From the NCBI GenBank assembly GCA_019637175.1, contig JAHBWD010000018.1, positions 62,001 through 126,000 of the forward strand: DNA of 64,000 nucleotides, in the 5' to 3' direction. The notes below the pieces were generated by a model. The model saw nothing but the letters and a program-made list of their open reading frames with translations, was not told the DNA's origin and searched no databases. Positions 54,863 through 63,912 of the stretch are shown piece after piece. Every line of letters begins with the position of its first letter. The first letter of the stretch is position 1. The translations under genes were made by a program, and so were the position numbers. This DNA is from Labilithrix sp. Lineage in GTDB: Bacteria > Myxococcota_A > Polyangia > Polyangiales > Polyangiaceae.

Positions 54863-55171
54863 CTAGCAGCTCGACCCGATCGCGGCGACGATGACGCACA
54901 CGCCGACCGTCACGACCAGCACGACGACGGCGGCCACGAGCTGGATGTCGACCGGCGCGCCCTCGACGCTGTCGGTCTGGAAGGCCTTCGGTGGATTGGC
55001 CCACACGCCGAGCCGCGACGTCCCGATTCGGATCGCGATCCAGCGGTACCCCGTCGTCCTCGCTCTCGCGCCGATCGTGCTCCAGCGGATGGTGAGCTCC
55101 CTGCCACGCCACGGCTGTCGCACGAACCAGCCGAGGGCGGACGGGAACGACGCGGCGAGCGGCTCGCTCAT
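54863..55171 (-). CDS. Small basic protein with C-terminal transmembrane helix
   Basis: The product has 102 residues. The N-terminal 70 are basic and contain WRGRELTIRWSTIGARARTT and YRWIAIRIGTSRLGV. Residues ~76-98 form one strong helix (VDIQLVAAVVVLVVTVGVCVIVAA). The start overlaps the stop of an antitoxin-like gene by 4 bp (ATGA). It resembles no ParE/RelE toxin. Membrane-acting toxin is one possibility; a small signalling or transport accessory protein is another. Confidence 0.5.
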   Translation of the reverse strand: MSEPLAASFPSALGWFVRQPWRGRELTIRWSTIGARARTTGYRWIAIRIGTSRLGVWANPPKAFQTDSVEGAPVDIQLVAAVVVLVVTVGVCVIVAAIGSSC

Positions 55172-55386
55172 CGTGCGCGGCGAAGCTTGCCGAGCACGAC
55201 CTCACCTGGCTCGACCTCACCCCTGTCGGCCTCGACGATCCGGCGCTCCAGCTCGTCGAGCTGGGCGTCGTCGAGCTCGAACGGCTCCTCGTCGCCGCGC
55301 GTGAGAACGACGACTTCGGCCCCCTCGGGCAAAGCCGCCTCGGTCTCGATGTACCCTCCCCGAACTCGACCCCGTACGGCGTTCAT
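55168..55386 (-). CDS. Antitoxin-like small protein
   Basis: The product has 72 residues. The N-terminus MNAVRGRVRGGYIETEAALPEGAEV resembles the swapped-hairpin start of type II antitoxins. The acidic C-terminus with EADRGEVEPGEVVLGKLRR resembles the tail by which many antitoxins of the ParD/RHH and addiction-module families bind toxins. The usual partner would be a RelE/ParE toxin, but the gene following by 4-bp overlap encodes a transmembrane protein. Annotation is by pattern only. Confidence 0.5.
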   Translation of the reverse strand: MNAVRGRVRGGYIETEAALPEGAEVVVLTRGDEEPFELDDAQLDELERRIVEADRGEVEPGEVVLGKLRRAR

Positions 55387-55440
55387 GGGGAGAGGATAGC
55401 ACGCAAGGGCCCTTCCCTCGGTTGGGCTCACCGATCCGGT

Positions 55441-55590
55441 GATGCGGCGACGCTGCCCCCGCAGCGGCAGCTCGGCATGCGCGACGAGGCCAAGCTCGCC
55501 GGAGAGCGACCGCACAGATGTACGCCGCGACGCTCAACGACAGCGACGGCTGCGCGTCGGTCGAACAGCTCGAGGCCCTTGTGTCGCGTA
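55441..55590 (+). pseudogene. Decayed partial copy of the lipoprotein gene 52493-53050
   Basis: Between 55515 and 55585 the DNA matches 52895-52960: CAGATGTACGCCGCGACG (18 of 18) and GGCTGCGCGTCG (12 of 12) are identical, with a 6-bp insertion and substitutions between. The weaker match extends upstream to about 55441 (GCGACGCTG, GAGGCCAAGCTCGCCG). Translated, QMYAATLNDSDGCAS parallels QMYAATVKDGCAS. The copy has no start, no lipobox and runs into unrelated sequence, so it is a relic. Confidence 0.65.
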
Positions 55591-55614
55591 GGCGGCCGTG
55601 GCTTTCTCGGGTCC

Positions 55615-56634
55615 ATGCGCCGAGCCACGTTGATGCTCGTGTTCCTCGCTGCGTGCGGACCGGCGACGAAGGCTCCCGCTTCAACCGGCATGGCGCCGGC
55701 ATCGAGCGCAGCGAGCTCGCCTACGCTCACGCCAAGTGTCATCGAGAAACCGGCGCAAGCCGTCGAAGAGCGACCTCCGACGAACGTGGCGCCGGCGCAA
55801 GCGACGCCCTCGATCAGGCTGCTCGACGCCGGCAAACCTCCGAGGCGAGCGCTTCGCTACGAGATCAAGCCGGGCTCGGTCGAGTGGGCCGAGATCGACG
55901 TGCAGTCCGACACGACGATCATCGTCAATGGCCAGTCGCAGCCGACGACGGCGCTACCGACGAAGCGAATTCGGTGGAGGATCGAAGCGAACGAGGTGAC
56001 GCCGGAAGGGGACGTCAAGGTCGCCTTGACGGCGGAGAGCGCAGAGGTCCTCAAAGACCGCGCCCTCCCGGAGAACGCACGTGAGGAGACGGAACGCGAG
56101 CTCGCCGCGATGAGGGGCGCACGCGGTTCTGCGCGGATCTCGAGCCGTGGCATCGCCTCGGAGCTCACCTTCTACGGGCAGCCCGCCGAGGCGCACCTGC
56201 TCGAGACGATGACAGGTCAGGTGTGCATGCTGCCTCAGGAGGAGCTCGGCACCGGTGGACGATGGGAGGTCCTGAGCCTGCTACCCGTGTCGGGGAGCGC
56301 GCTGAACCTCCGCACCATCTACACCGTGACCAAGCTCGACGCCGACGCCGTGCACGTCGACATCGTCCAGACACTGTCTGGGCAGCCGGGCCAGAGCCTC
56401 GACGTGCCGAACCTTCCTGGCGGAAAGGCCACGCTCGAATCCGCCTCCGGCGGCAGCACCGGTGCGGCCGACGTGCCATCGCACCGCTTCGTAGGGAACG
56501 CCAGCGCGAAGGGCCCTTCTACGACCACGTTCACGGCAGCGTCTCCTGGAGGCAAGCTCACCATCACGATTGCGGCGAACCTCCGCATCACGACGCGCGC
56601 CGGGAAGGCGCAGCCAGTGACCCCTCCGCGCTGA
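55615..56634 (+). CDS. Putative lipoprotein of unknown function
   Basis: The protein has 339 residues. Lipobox LAAC (Cys at residue 14) follows a short signal peptide. An Ala/Ser/Pro/Thr linker (~18-65) leads to a beta-rich domain of about 260 residues (RALRYEIKPGSVEWAEIDVQSDT; TIYTVTKLDADAVHVDIVQTL). No family recognised. The ATG at 55615 follows the lipoprotein-relic region and is the first start compatible with the signal peptide. Confidence 0.6.
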   Translation: MRRATLMLVFLAACGPATKAPASTGMAPASSAASSPTLTPSVIEKPAQAVEERPPTNVAPAQATPSIRLLDAGKPPRRALRYEIKPGSVEWAEIDVQSDTTIIVNGQSQPTTALPTKRIRWRIEANEVTPEGDVKVALTAESAEVLKDRALPENAREETERELAAMRGARGSARISSRGIASELTFYGQPAEAHLLETMTGQVCMLPQEELGTGGRWEVLSLLPVSGSALNLRTIYTVTKLDADAVHVDIVQTLSGQPGQSLDVPNLPGGKATLESASGGSTGAADVPSHRFVGNASAKGPSTTTFTAASPGGKLTITIAANLRITTRAGKAQPVTPPR

Positions 56635-56739
56635 CCGCACTACGCGCTGGCGCTTCTGGTGCGGAGGTCGAAGAAGAAGTCGCGAGAAGCGATGCGCGGT
56701 CATGGTGGATACGGCGATCTTCTACCGAGAGAACCTAAC

Positions 56740-57759
56740 TTAGAACCACCGCGCCGCCGAGACTTCCCACGTGGGGTCGTGCTCCTGCGTGATGCGCACT
56801 TCGTATGACTTCGAATGGCGAGCGCGCCAAGCGTCGAGCTTGCGGCCGGCATCACCCGAGCCATCCGTATGAAGATGGACGATCCGCAGGCCGTTCCACG
56901 TCTCGCGGCCGATCAGCACTGCCGAAGGACCGAGCTCACCGAGAAGGTCATCCTCGATGGTGTTGAGGATCTCAGCTTCCGCGTTCGTCGTCAGACCAGC
57001 GTCCGTGCCATCCGCGATCGGCAACGCGATCTCGACATGGACGTCGAGGGTCGGGTGATCGATCCGCTTCAGCGCGCGATTACACGTGACGAAGATCGGC
57101 TTCCCATCCCGCTCCCCCTGGAGCACGACCCACCGATCACCTGTCGCGCTCGCGGCGAGCGCGTCGATTCGCTCGCGCAGCGCCGAGCACGGAGCCGCCG
57201 TCGCAGGGCGATCGACGGCGACGTCGACGGCGCAGACCCAGCGTACCAACGCGTCTTCGCCGATGAGGTTCTCGAGGCCGAGGATCGCAATCCGGTGATG
57301 GAGCCCTTCGTCGTCGATCTTCGCGAAGACGGGATGGTGCACCAAAAGTTCGAGCATCTCGCGACTCGCGTCGACCTCGACCGCGGCCTGCAGCTCGTCG
57401 AGGGCGACGGAATGCCCGCCGATCTGGAGGCAGAGGCCGGAGCCTCGAGCTGGCTGGCGGGACGCGTGGTACTCCCACACCTCCGTCGGCTCCGGCGCTG
57501 CCGCGAGCCAGCGGGCCGTCATCACGCGCAGCACCGGATCGCCTCGCCCGGTCACGGCGAGGTGGTGCTGGCTCCGGTGGCCAGGTCCGAGCTCCCAGTC
57601 GAGGTCCGGAGCGATCGCGCCCACGCGCGCGTTCATCGCTTCGACATCGTCGGCATGCATGCCGCCTTGGTGGATCGCGCGCGCGATGCGCACATGCGCG
57701 CTGGTCCAGAACTTCCAAAATTCGGAGATCGCTGCGGCCGTGTCCTCGCGGGTGCCCAT
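56740..57759 (-). CDS. DUF695-like protein
   Basis: The protein has 339 residues, cytoplasmic by composition. The C-terminal part (~205-339, WVVLQGERDGKPIFVTCNRAL, EIALPIADGTDAGLTTNAEAEILNTIEDDLL, LRIVHLHTDGSGDA) resembles DUF695. The N-terminal part (~1-190) begins SEFWKFWTSAHVRIARAI. The function is unknown. It is downstream of the amidoligase operon, 63 bp after its last gene, on the same strand. Confidence 0.5.
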   Translation of the reverse strand: MGTREDTAAAISEFWKFWTSAHVRIARAIHQGGMHADDVEAMNARVGAIAPDLDWELGPGHRSQHHLAVTGRGDPVLRVMTARWLAAAPEPTEVWEYHASRQPARGSGLCLQIGGHSVALDELQAAVEVDASREMLELLVHHPVFAKIDDEGLHHRIAILGLENLIGEDALVRWVCAVDVAVDRPATAAPCSALRERIDALAASATGDRWVVLQGERDGKPIFVTCNRALKRIDHPTLDVHVEIALPIADGTDAGLTTNAEAEILNTIEDDLLGELGPSAVLIGRETWNGLRIVHLHTDGSGDAGRKLDAWRARHSKSYEVRITQEHDPTWEVSAARWF

Positions 57760-57822
57760 CGCCGGAAGATACCATCGCGCGGATCCGCTCGACTCACGTC
57801 GGTCGGACTGGCCGCGAGCGCG

Positions 57823-58779
57823 TCACTCTCGCGAGTGCGACGCGCCCTCGGGCTCGATCGCGCGGCCCCAGAAGAAGCCGTCGTTCCCCTGCCCTTGGTA
57901 GAGCGGAAGGATCACGATGCCGTCCGCGGTCGCGCGGATTTCGCCGTTCTTGTCTCGCGCGAGCAGCTGGAGCGCGCGCGCGTAGTCGACGTTGCGGAAG
58001 CCCGGCATCATCGTGAAGCCTTGATCCGGCGTGATCGCGAAGCGCGACACGACCTCCATCATGCGCGGGAGATCGCCGCGGCGGCCGTCGAGCGCGGCGC
58101 GCGCGGCGGCGGCTTCGGGGACGGCGTTCTTCGCGACGACGCCCGCGGCTTCGAGCACGAGGAGAAGGACCGCCTCGAGGTTGTCGATCGTCGCGGGGTC
58201 GTCGTGCTGGCCCCCCTCGACCGTCACCGCGGTGCAGCCGTGGGCGTTCCAGTACGCGGAGAGCGCGCCGTCGACCTTGTCTTCGAGGCCGATGATGCTC
58301 GGGAGCGGCAGCTCGGCGCGCGCGATGAACGCGCGCTGCTCGGCAGACATGCCGCACGCGACGAAGGGAACGCCGGCGGCGCTCGTCGAGTGGAGATCGA
58401 CGAGAAAGACCGGACCGCGCGCGCGCGCGATGGCCGCGCGAATCGCGGCGAGGAGATCGCGCTGCTCGTGATGCTCTGCGATCGGCGCGTCGTGCTCGTG
58501 ATGCGCATTCAGAGCGTCGAGCGCGGCGACCTGCGCGTCGCTCCACACGCGATTGAGGTCGTGGTTCACGAAGCGACGGCCTTCCTCGATCGCGCCGACG
58601 TTGCCCGCGAGCGCGAGGACCTCGCCCGTGAACCCGACATCACCCCGCCCGAGGCGATCGAGGACGCGGCGCGAGGCGTGGATCCCGGCGTGCTCGTTGC
58701 CGTGGATGCCCGCGACGGCGATCAGCGTCGCGCCCGGGGCCTCCGCGACGAGCCGACCGATCTCGCGCGAAACTTCCAC
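57823..58779 (-). CDS. AstE/aspartoacylase-type M14 hydrolase
   Basis: The protein has 318 residues. The zinc-site motifs GIHGNEHAG and DLHSTSAAG (H and E; H) and the NHDLNRVW loop identify the AstE/aspartoacylase group. It would cleave an amide bond of an N-acylated amino acid or a related conjugate. The GTG start at 58779 shares one base with the stop of the GCS2 gene (TAGTG). It is the last gene of the coupled operon, so it may trim or recycle the operon's amide product. Confidence 0.85.
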   Translation of the reverse strand: MEVSREIGRLVAEAPGATLIAVAGIHGNEHAGIHASRRVLDRLGRGDVGFTGEVLALAGNVGAIEEGRRFVNHDLNRVWSDAQVAALDALNAHHEHDAPIAEHHEQRDLLAAIRAAIARARGPVFLVDLHSTSAAGVPFVACGMSAEQRAFIARAELPLPSIIGLEDKVDGALSAYWNAHGCTAVTVEGGQHDDPATIDNLEAVLLLVLEAAGVVAKNAVPEAAAARAALDGRRGDLPRMMEVVSRFAITPDQGFTMMPGFRNVDYARALQLLARDKNGEIRATADGIVILPLYQGQGNDGFFWGRAIEPEGASHSRE

Positions 58780-60749
58780 TACTTTCGCCTCGGCGTGTGC
58801 GGGGGATCGACGTGGCCGAAGCGCTCGTCGAGGAGATCGGCCGCGATGCCCATGAAGTCTTCTTCCGTGAGCAGCGCCACGATGTGGCCGTCGTCGACGA
58901 CGGGGAGGCAGCCGACGCGCTGCCGGCGCATGAGCGCGATGGCGTCGACGGTGAGCGTGTCGGGCGAGACCGTGAGCAGCTCTCGGCGCATGATGGCCGA
59001 GACCGACGTTCTCTCTTCCCGCGACGCCGCGGCGGGACGCTTCGCGAGCTCGGCGAAATGGCGGAGCACGGCGCGCGACGTCACGAGGCCGACGAGGCGG
59101 CCCTTCGCGTCTTCCACGGGCACATGACGGATGCGCTCCCAGCTCATGAGATCCGCGACGAGCTCGATCGGATCGTCGGCGTGCACCGTCAGCACGTCCG
59201 TCTGCATGTACTCCGACACGCGGTTGTAGCCCGCGCGCCCCTGGATCTCGTCGAGGCGCGCGCGCTCCCATTCGCACACGGGGCGGCCCGTCTTCTGCCG
59301 CGCGACCGTGGCCGCGACGACCGCGGCCGAACGCTCGCCGGGAGAGCCTCGGTTCTTCATGCTCGCGATCGAGCGGAGCACCCACTGCGATCCGCTGCGA
59401 AGAGACCTCACGCGTTGGTCGACGACCTCCAGGTAACGCTTCGAATCCTTGTCGTCGACCCCGGCGCGCGCGAGCCCCGCTTCGGCGAGCGGCAGCAGGC
59501 GATCGAGCACGAACGGCTGCGCGATCACCTCCTCGCTGTCGAGCCAATGCAGCCGCGCCGCCAGGCCGTCGCGCGCGGCGGCGTAGAAGTTCGCCTGCGC
59601 GAGATCGAAGTCCATCCGCGACGGCAGATCTTCGATCGTCGCCGTCAGCTCGCTCATCAAGCCGAGCCAGAACGCGGCGTTCGCGACCTCGTCGACGACC
59701 GTGGGCCCCGACGGCAAGACGCGCAGCTCGATGCGGAGGTGCGGCTTGCCGTTGTCGGAGATGCCGTAGACGGCGCGGTTCCACCGATAGATGGTCCCGT
59801 TGTGGAGGCGGAGGGCCTTGAGGTTCGGGACGCCCCCGCGATCGAGGACGGCGAGCGCGTCTTCCTCGATCTCGGTGCCGATCATCGGCCGATACCGCGT
59901 GACGTTCTCCTTGAAGATGTCGAGCGCGCCCCCGTTCACCCAGCTCTTGCCGAACGACACGCGCGCGGACCGATCGCGCTGGTGGAGCGTCGGCGCGCGG
60001 ATGTCACACGACTGCTCGAACAGCGCGATGCGCGTCTCGGCCCAGAGCCGCTTGCCGAACAGCATCGGAGAGTTCGTGCCGATCGCGAGCGTCGGCGCGA
60101 GCAGCAGCTGCGCCACGTCGTAGTAGTGCCCGAAGCGCTCGGGCTCCTTCACCTGGAGATGGACCTGGAAGCTCGCGTTGCACGCCTCGAACATGAGGCT
60201 GTCGTGCTTCGCGATGAGCTCGTCGAGGCCCTTGATCGAGATGTCGTAGCCCTCGCCGCGCGCCTCCGTCATCACGCGGTTCAGCGTGAGGTAGCGCGGG
60301 TTCGGCACCATGTTCGAAACCGACAGATCGGTCTTCGTCAGCGTCGGCAGGATGCCCGCGAGCACGGGGACGACGCCGAGCCCGGCGCCGACGTGCTGCG
60401 CGCGCGCGAACAGCTCACCGACCTGCGACTCCATGCGCGCGAGGCCGCGCCCCTCGAGCGGCTGCGACTCGGCGTTGAGCTCGAGATTGAAGAGCCCGAG
60501 CTCGGTCGTGTAGTGCGCGTCGTCGAGCTTCTCGAGGAGATCGATGGCGCGCGGCGCGGCGTTCCACGAACGATCGACGAGGAACATCTCCTGCTCGCAG
60601 CCGATGCGCGCCACGCCCTGCTCGAACATCCCCTCGGCGAGCATGCGCTCGACGGCGCGGAGATCGGTCAAGAGCGCGCGCATGAAGCGACGGCGCTCGG
60701 CGCTCGTGAGCTCCCCGGTCGTCTGTTTGTGCTCGTGCGTGTCCTCCAT
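58779..60749 (-). CDS. GCS2-type carboxylate-amine ligase with tandem CBS domains
   Basis: The protein has 656 residues. The N-terminal ~400 residues are a glutamate-cysteine ligase-family (GCS2) domain, with IGCEQEMFLVD near the start and FSLELNAES-type sequence (LFNLELNAES) in the metal/ATP site. A helical linker and two CBS domains follow (~485-545, MQTDVLTVHADDPIELVADLMSW; ~575-645, LTVSPDTLTVDAIALMRRQRVGCLPVVDDG). CBS pairs bind adenosyl ligands and would couple ligase activity to energy state. The start shares one base with the stop of the esterase gene (TGATG). Confidence 0.85.
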   Translation of the reverse strand: MEDTHEHKQTTGELTSAERRRFMRALLTDLRAVERMLAEGMFEQGVARIGCEQEMFLVDRSWNAAPRAIDLLEKLDDAHYTTELGLFNLELNAESQPLEGRGLARMESQVGELFARAQHVGAGLGVVPVLAGILPTLTKTDLSVSNMVPNPRYLTLNRVMTEARGEGYDISIKGLDELIAKHDSLMFEACNASFQVHLQVKEPERFGHYYDVAQLLLAPTLAIGTNSPMLFGKRLWAETRIALFEQSCDIRAPTLHQRDRSARVSFGKSWVNGGALDIFKENVTRYRPMIGTEIEEDALAVLDRGGVPNLKALRLHNGTIYRWNRAVYGISDNGKPHLRIELRVLPSGPTVVDEVANAAFWLGLMSELTATIEDLPSRMDFDLAQANFYAAARDGLAARLHWLDSEEVIAQPFVLDRLLPLAEAGLARAGVDDKDSKRYLEVVDQRVRSLRSGSQWVLRSIASMKNRGSPGERSAAVVAATVARQKTGRPVCEWERARLDEIQGRAGYNRVSEYMQTDVLTVHADDPIELVADLMSWERIRHVPVEDAKGRLVGLVTSRAVLRHFAELAKRPAAASREERTSVSAIMRRELLTVSPDTLTVDAIALMRRQRVGCLPVVDDGHIVALLTEEDFMGIAADLLDERFGHVDPPHTPRRK

Positions 60750-61510
60750 CAGGGTTCGTTCTTCTCTCGCGGCTTCTGGGTCCACTCGTCGAGGTAGCCG
60801 GGCAGCTTCGCGCGCCACGTCATCCAGTCGTGATCCCACTCCTTACCCCAGGAATCGACCCAATTGGGGATTCCCATCGATCCCAAGACCTTCGCCATCC
60901 GGAAGCTCTCGCCGATGTCTTCCCACTTGCCTTCGCCCGACGCGAGCGTGATGTGGCGCGTCCGCAAGACGTCGAGGTGCAGGCCGGCGAGCGTCGGGAC
61001 GAAGTGCATGGGCGACGACACGAAGTAGTAGTCGGTGGGATCGGGGCGCTCGATCCACTTCATCAGATCGTACGTTCCGCTCATCCCGAGCGCCCGATGA
61101 AACATGTCCGGGAAGCGGCACGTCACGGCGACCGCGTGGAACGCGCCGATCGACGCGCCCGTCGCCCAGATCGGGATGCCCTCCGACTTGCAGTCCATGC
61201 GGATGGCGGGGACGAGCTCGTGCTTCACGTACTGGTGGAACTGGTGCGTCATCCACATGCGATGCTCGGGGCTGCCCTCCTTGCCGAACCACGCTTGCCC
61301 CGCGACGCTGTCGCACGAGTAGACCTTGATGCGCCCGGCCGAGAGCAGCGGCTCGAGGGCGCGGATCATGAGGAACCGATCGACCTCGCCCGCGTCGCCC
61401 GCGGCGGTGGGGAAGACGAGCACGGGCTGGCCGGAGTGGCCCCACCGATTGAGCGTGACCTCGCAGCGTACGCGCTCCGAGTACCAGCGCGACGACTCGA
61501 ACGTGCTCAC
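60749..61510 (-). CDS. Esterase of the alpha/beta-hydrolase fold
   Basis: The protein has 253 residues. The N-terminus NRWGHSGQPVLVFPTAAGDAGEVDRF leads to the nucleophile elbow ATGASIGAFHA (Ser in GASIG). It belongs to the esterase D/PHB-depolymerase-like group (PF00756-type). No signal peptide is seen. The GTG start overlaps the ATP-grasp stop in a GTGA, and the stop shares a base with the next start. In this operon it may hydrolyse an ester or thioester intermediate. Confidence 0.8.
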   Translation of the reverse strand: MSTFESSRWYSERVRCEVTLNRWGHSGQPVLVFPTAAGDAGEVDRFLMIRALEPLLSAGRIKVYSCDSVAGQAWFGKEGSPEHRMWMTHQFHQYVKHELVPAIRMDCKSEGIPIWATGASIGAFHAVAVTCRFPDMFHRALGMSGTYDLMKWIERPDPTDYYFVSSPMHFVPTLAGLHLDVLRTRHITLASGEGKWEDIGESFRMAKVLGSMGIPNWVDSWGKEWDHDWMTWRAKLPGYLDEWTQKPREKNEP

Positions 61511-62754
61511 GACTTCTGCTCCACCTTTCGCCACTCCTGGATCCGCGACCAGAACAGCTCGGTGAACTGCTCCGTCTCGTGGGCGGGGAAGAGCGCGGCG
61601 ACCTTCTGGTGGACGGCGTCGCGCGCGACGGGCGTGCCGAAGAAGCCCCACGTCACCTCGTCGAGGTGCGCGAGGTGCTTGGCGCAGAACTCCTCGAAGC
61701 GCGCCGTTTCGAAGCGCTCGTCGGCGATCGCCGCGTAGCGATCGAGCTTCTCTTCGTACGAGAGCTCTTCGTCGGCCGCGACCGCGTAGAACGGCGCCCA
61801 GTCTTGGTTCTTGCGCATCGGCTTCTTCGTCGCCGCGCAGAAGACGGCCCACCGCACGTAGCTCTTCACCATCCACGGAAAGTGGAAGTGGAGCGACGTC
61901 ACCTGCGAGTCGGGGCACGGGTTGGCGAAGTCGATCGGGTGCCACACGCCGTTCGCGTGGAGCGCCTCGCACGAGTTGAACTCCCAGCCGAAGAAGGCGT
62001 TGATGGTGAGGGTGACCTTGCGGAGGTGCTCCTCTTCCTTCTTCGTGAGAAAATCGCGCTTCATCGTGTAGCGATCGTGGAGCGGCGCGTCCGGGTCGTA
62101 GAGCACGCAGCGCGTCTGCGGGCCGAAGCCGATGCAGCGGACGAAGCGATCCCAGCCGTTCACCATCGACTGGAGGTGCATGACCGACTTGCCGCTCTCC
62201 TCGTACGCCTTGTTGACCGCGGCCGCGTCGTCGACCTTCGAGACGCCGCGCCAGCCGCCGCCGTCGTAAGGCTTCATGAACATCGGCCAGCCGATGCGGT
62301 CGCCGATGCGCTTCACGTCGAAGAGCTTGGCGTAGCGCGAGAGCGTCGGCTTCAGATCCGGCGTCGGCTCGTAGCTCTTCGGAGGCACCATCCACGTGTC
62401 CGGGATGGGCATGCCGAGCGCCATCATCGCGCAGTACGTCGTGTGCTTCTCGTTCGCCTGCACGCTCCACGGGTTGTTGAAGACGTAGAGGCCGTCCATG
62501 AGGATGGCCTTTTTTATCCACTCGCGGCTCGTGTGGTACCAGTGCGTCAGGCGGTCGACGACGACGTCGTACTTGCAGGGCTGGCGCAGGTCGAAGGGCT
62601 CGATGAAGACGCGCTCGACCTCGAAGCGGATCGTGTCGCCCGTCTTCTCGTCCGGGATGCGCAGATCGAGGTCGCGCATGAGCGCCTCGAAGCAGAGCGG
62701 CCAACAGATGTCGGCGCCGAGGGACAGCCCTATCCGACGAACGATGTCTCCCAT
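61507..62754 (-). CDS. ATP-grasp ligase
   Basis: The protein has 415 residues. The ATP-grasp domain is seen in GWPMFMKPYDGGGWRGV (the lysine and flexible loop), DRFVRCIGFG and a metal-site region in INAFFGWEFNSCEAL. An N-terminal pre-ATP-grasp half is present. It would couple a carboxylate to an amine by an acylphosphate. It is 15 bp from the stop of the first esterase gene and overlaps the second esterase by 4 bp. Confidence 0.85.
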   Translation of the reverse strand: MGDIVRRIGLSLGADICWPLCFEALMRDLDLRIPDEKTGDTIRFEVERVFIEPFDLRQPCKYDVVVDRLTHWYHTSREWIKKAILMDGLYVFNNPWSVQANEKHTTYCAMMALGMPIPDTWMVPPKSYEPTPDLKPTLSRYAKLFDVKRIGDRIGWPMFMKPYDGGGWRGVSKVDDAAAVNKAYEESGKSVMHLQSMVNGWDRFVRCIGFGPQTRCVLYDPDAPLHDRYTMKRDFLTKKEEEHLRKVTLTINAFFGWEFNSCEALHANGVWHPIDFANPCPDSQVTSLHFHFPWMVKSYVRWAVFCAATKKPMRKNQDWAPFYAVAADEELSYEEKLDRYAAIADERFETARFEEFCAKHLAHLDEVTWGFFGTPVARDAVHQKVAALFPAHETEQFTELFWSRIQEWRKVEQKS

Positions 62755-62769
62755 GACCCCTATTTCTTC

Positions 62770-63912
62770 CTATTCGTAGACGAACATCAGCGGGCCCGGG
62801 AAGAGCCACGAGAGGCCTTCGCGCAGTCGATCCCGCCAGTTTTCCCAGTTGTGACCGTCGCGCGCCTCGACGAAGCGGACCTGCATGCCCGTGGCGTCGA
62901 GGAGCGGCGCGAGAGAACGATTCTCGTAGATGAGCGACTCGTAGACGCCGCACGAGATGAAGACGCGCTCGCTCACCGCCTTCGGCTCGTCACGCACCTC
63001 GTTGACGAACTCGACGATGCGGTCGAAGAGCGGCCCGCGGCGATTGCGCTTGCCGATGTCGGTGAACGCGAACGATCCCGACTGGAGCAAGAGCCGCCCC
63101 CAGACGCCGGGATAGCGCCACGCCGCGGAGAAGGCGGCGACCGCGCCGAAGCTCGCGCCCATGAGCGCGCGCGACTGCGGGCGATCGAGCAGCGGCAGGC
63201 GGCGCGTGAGATCGACGAGCAGCTCCTCGGTGAGGAACTTCGCGTGGCCTTCGTCGTTCGCGTACTCGCGGAGACGATCGGGCGAGTCGGTGAACGCGAC
63301 GACGAGATCGGGGATCTCGAGGCGGTGAATGAGGTTGTCGAGGATGACCTTCATCCCGGTGAAGTTCAGGTAGTCGCTGCCGTCGTGCACGACGAGGAGC
63401 GGATACTGGCGCGTCTTCCGGAAGCGCGCGGGCAGGTAGATGTGCCCGGTGCGAGAGCCGTTCAGCGTCTTCGAATGGAAGCTGAACGGCTCGACGACGC
63501 CGGGGCGCGCCTCGGGATCCGGCTTGACCCAGCCGGGCACCGCGTAGCCCTCGCCCTGGAGAACCGAGTTCGCGCCGAACGGATCGCGCGCGCGGTGCGG
63601 GTTCAGCGGATCTTCGACCCACGTGCTGCCGCCGCGGTGGTGGATCTCGAACTTGTACTCGACGCGCGAGCCGTACGGGATGTCGCACGACAGGTACCAG
63701 AGGTTCGTGTGGGGAACGCGCGCGAGCGCGCTGTCTTGCTCGAGCCCGTAGATCCAGTGACGGAGGTTGACGCCGTCGGCGTCGCCGCGCCAGATGAACG
63801 TGACCTTGCCGCCCTCGACGAGCGGAAACGTGTTCGACGCGAGGAGCTCGTCGACCTTCTCCCACGCGCGGTCGCCCGCGGCGAAGAGCGGCTGGAGCGC
63901 GCGCGCCGTCAT
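62770..63912 (-). CDS. Enterochelin-esterase-like hydrolase with N-terminal beta domain
   Basis: The protein has 380 residues. The N-terminal ~130 residues are a beta-sandwich (VTFIWRGDADGVNLRHWIY, SCDIPYGSRVEYKFEIHHRGG), as in Fes/IroD. The catalytic domain follows with the nucleophile elbow GASFGA and the late His in ARDGHNWENW. It lacks a signal peptide. In siderophore systems such enzymes cleave ester bonds; here it opens the visible part of an amidoligase operon. Its start overlaps the stop of the preceding gene by 4 bp. Confidence 0.85.
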   Translation of the reverse strand: MTARALQPLFAAGDRAWEKVDELLASNTFPLVEGGKVTFIWRGDADGVNLRHWIYGLEQDSALARVPHTNLWYLSCDIPYGSRVEYKFEIHHRGGSTWVEDPLNPHRARDPFGANSVLQGEGYAVPGWVKPDPEARPGVVEPFSFHSKTLNGSRTGHIYLPARFRKTRQYPLLVVHDGSDYLNFTGMKVILDNLIHRLEIPDLVVAFTDSPDRLREYANDEGHAKFLTEELLVDLTRRLPLLDRPQSRALMGASFGAVAAFSAAWRYPGVWGRLLLQSGSFAFTDIGKRNRRGPLFDRIVEFVNEVRDEPKAVSERVFISCGVYESLIYENRSLAPLLDATGMQVRFVEARDGHNWENWRDRLREGLSWLFPGPLMFVYE

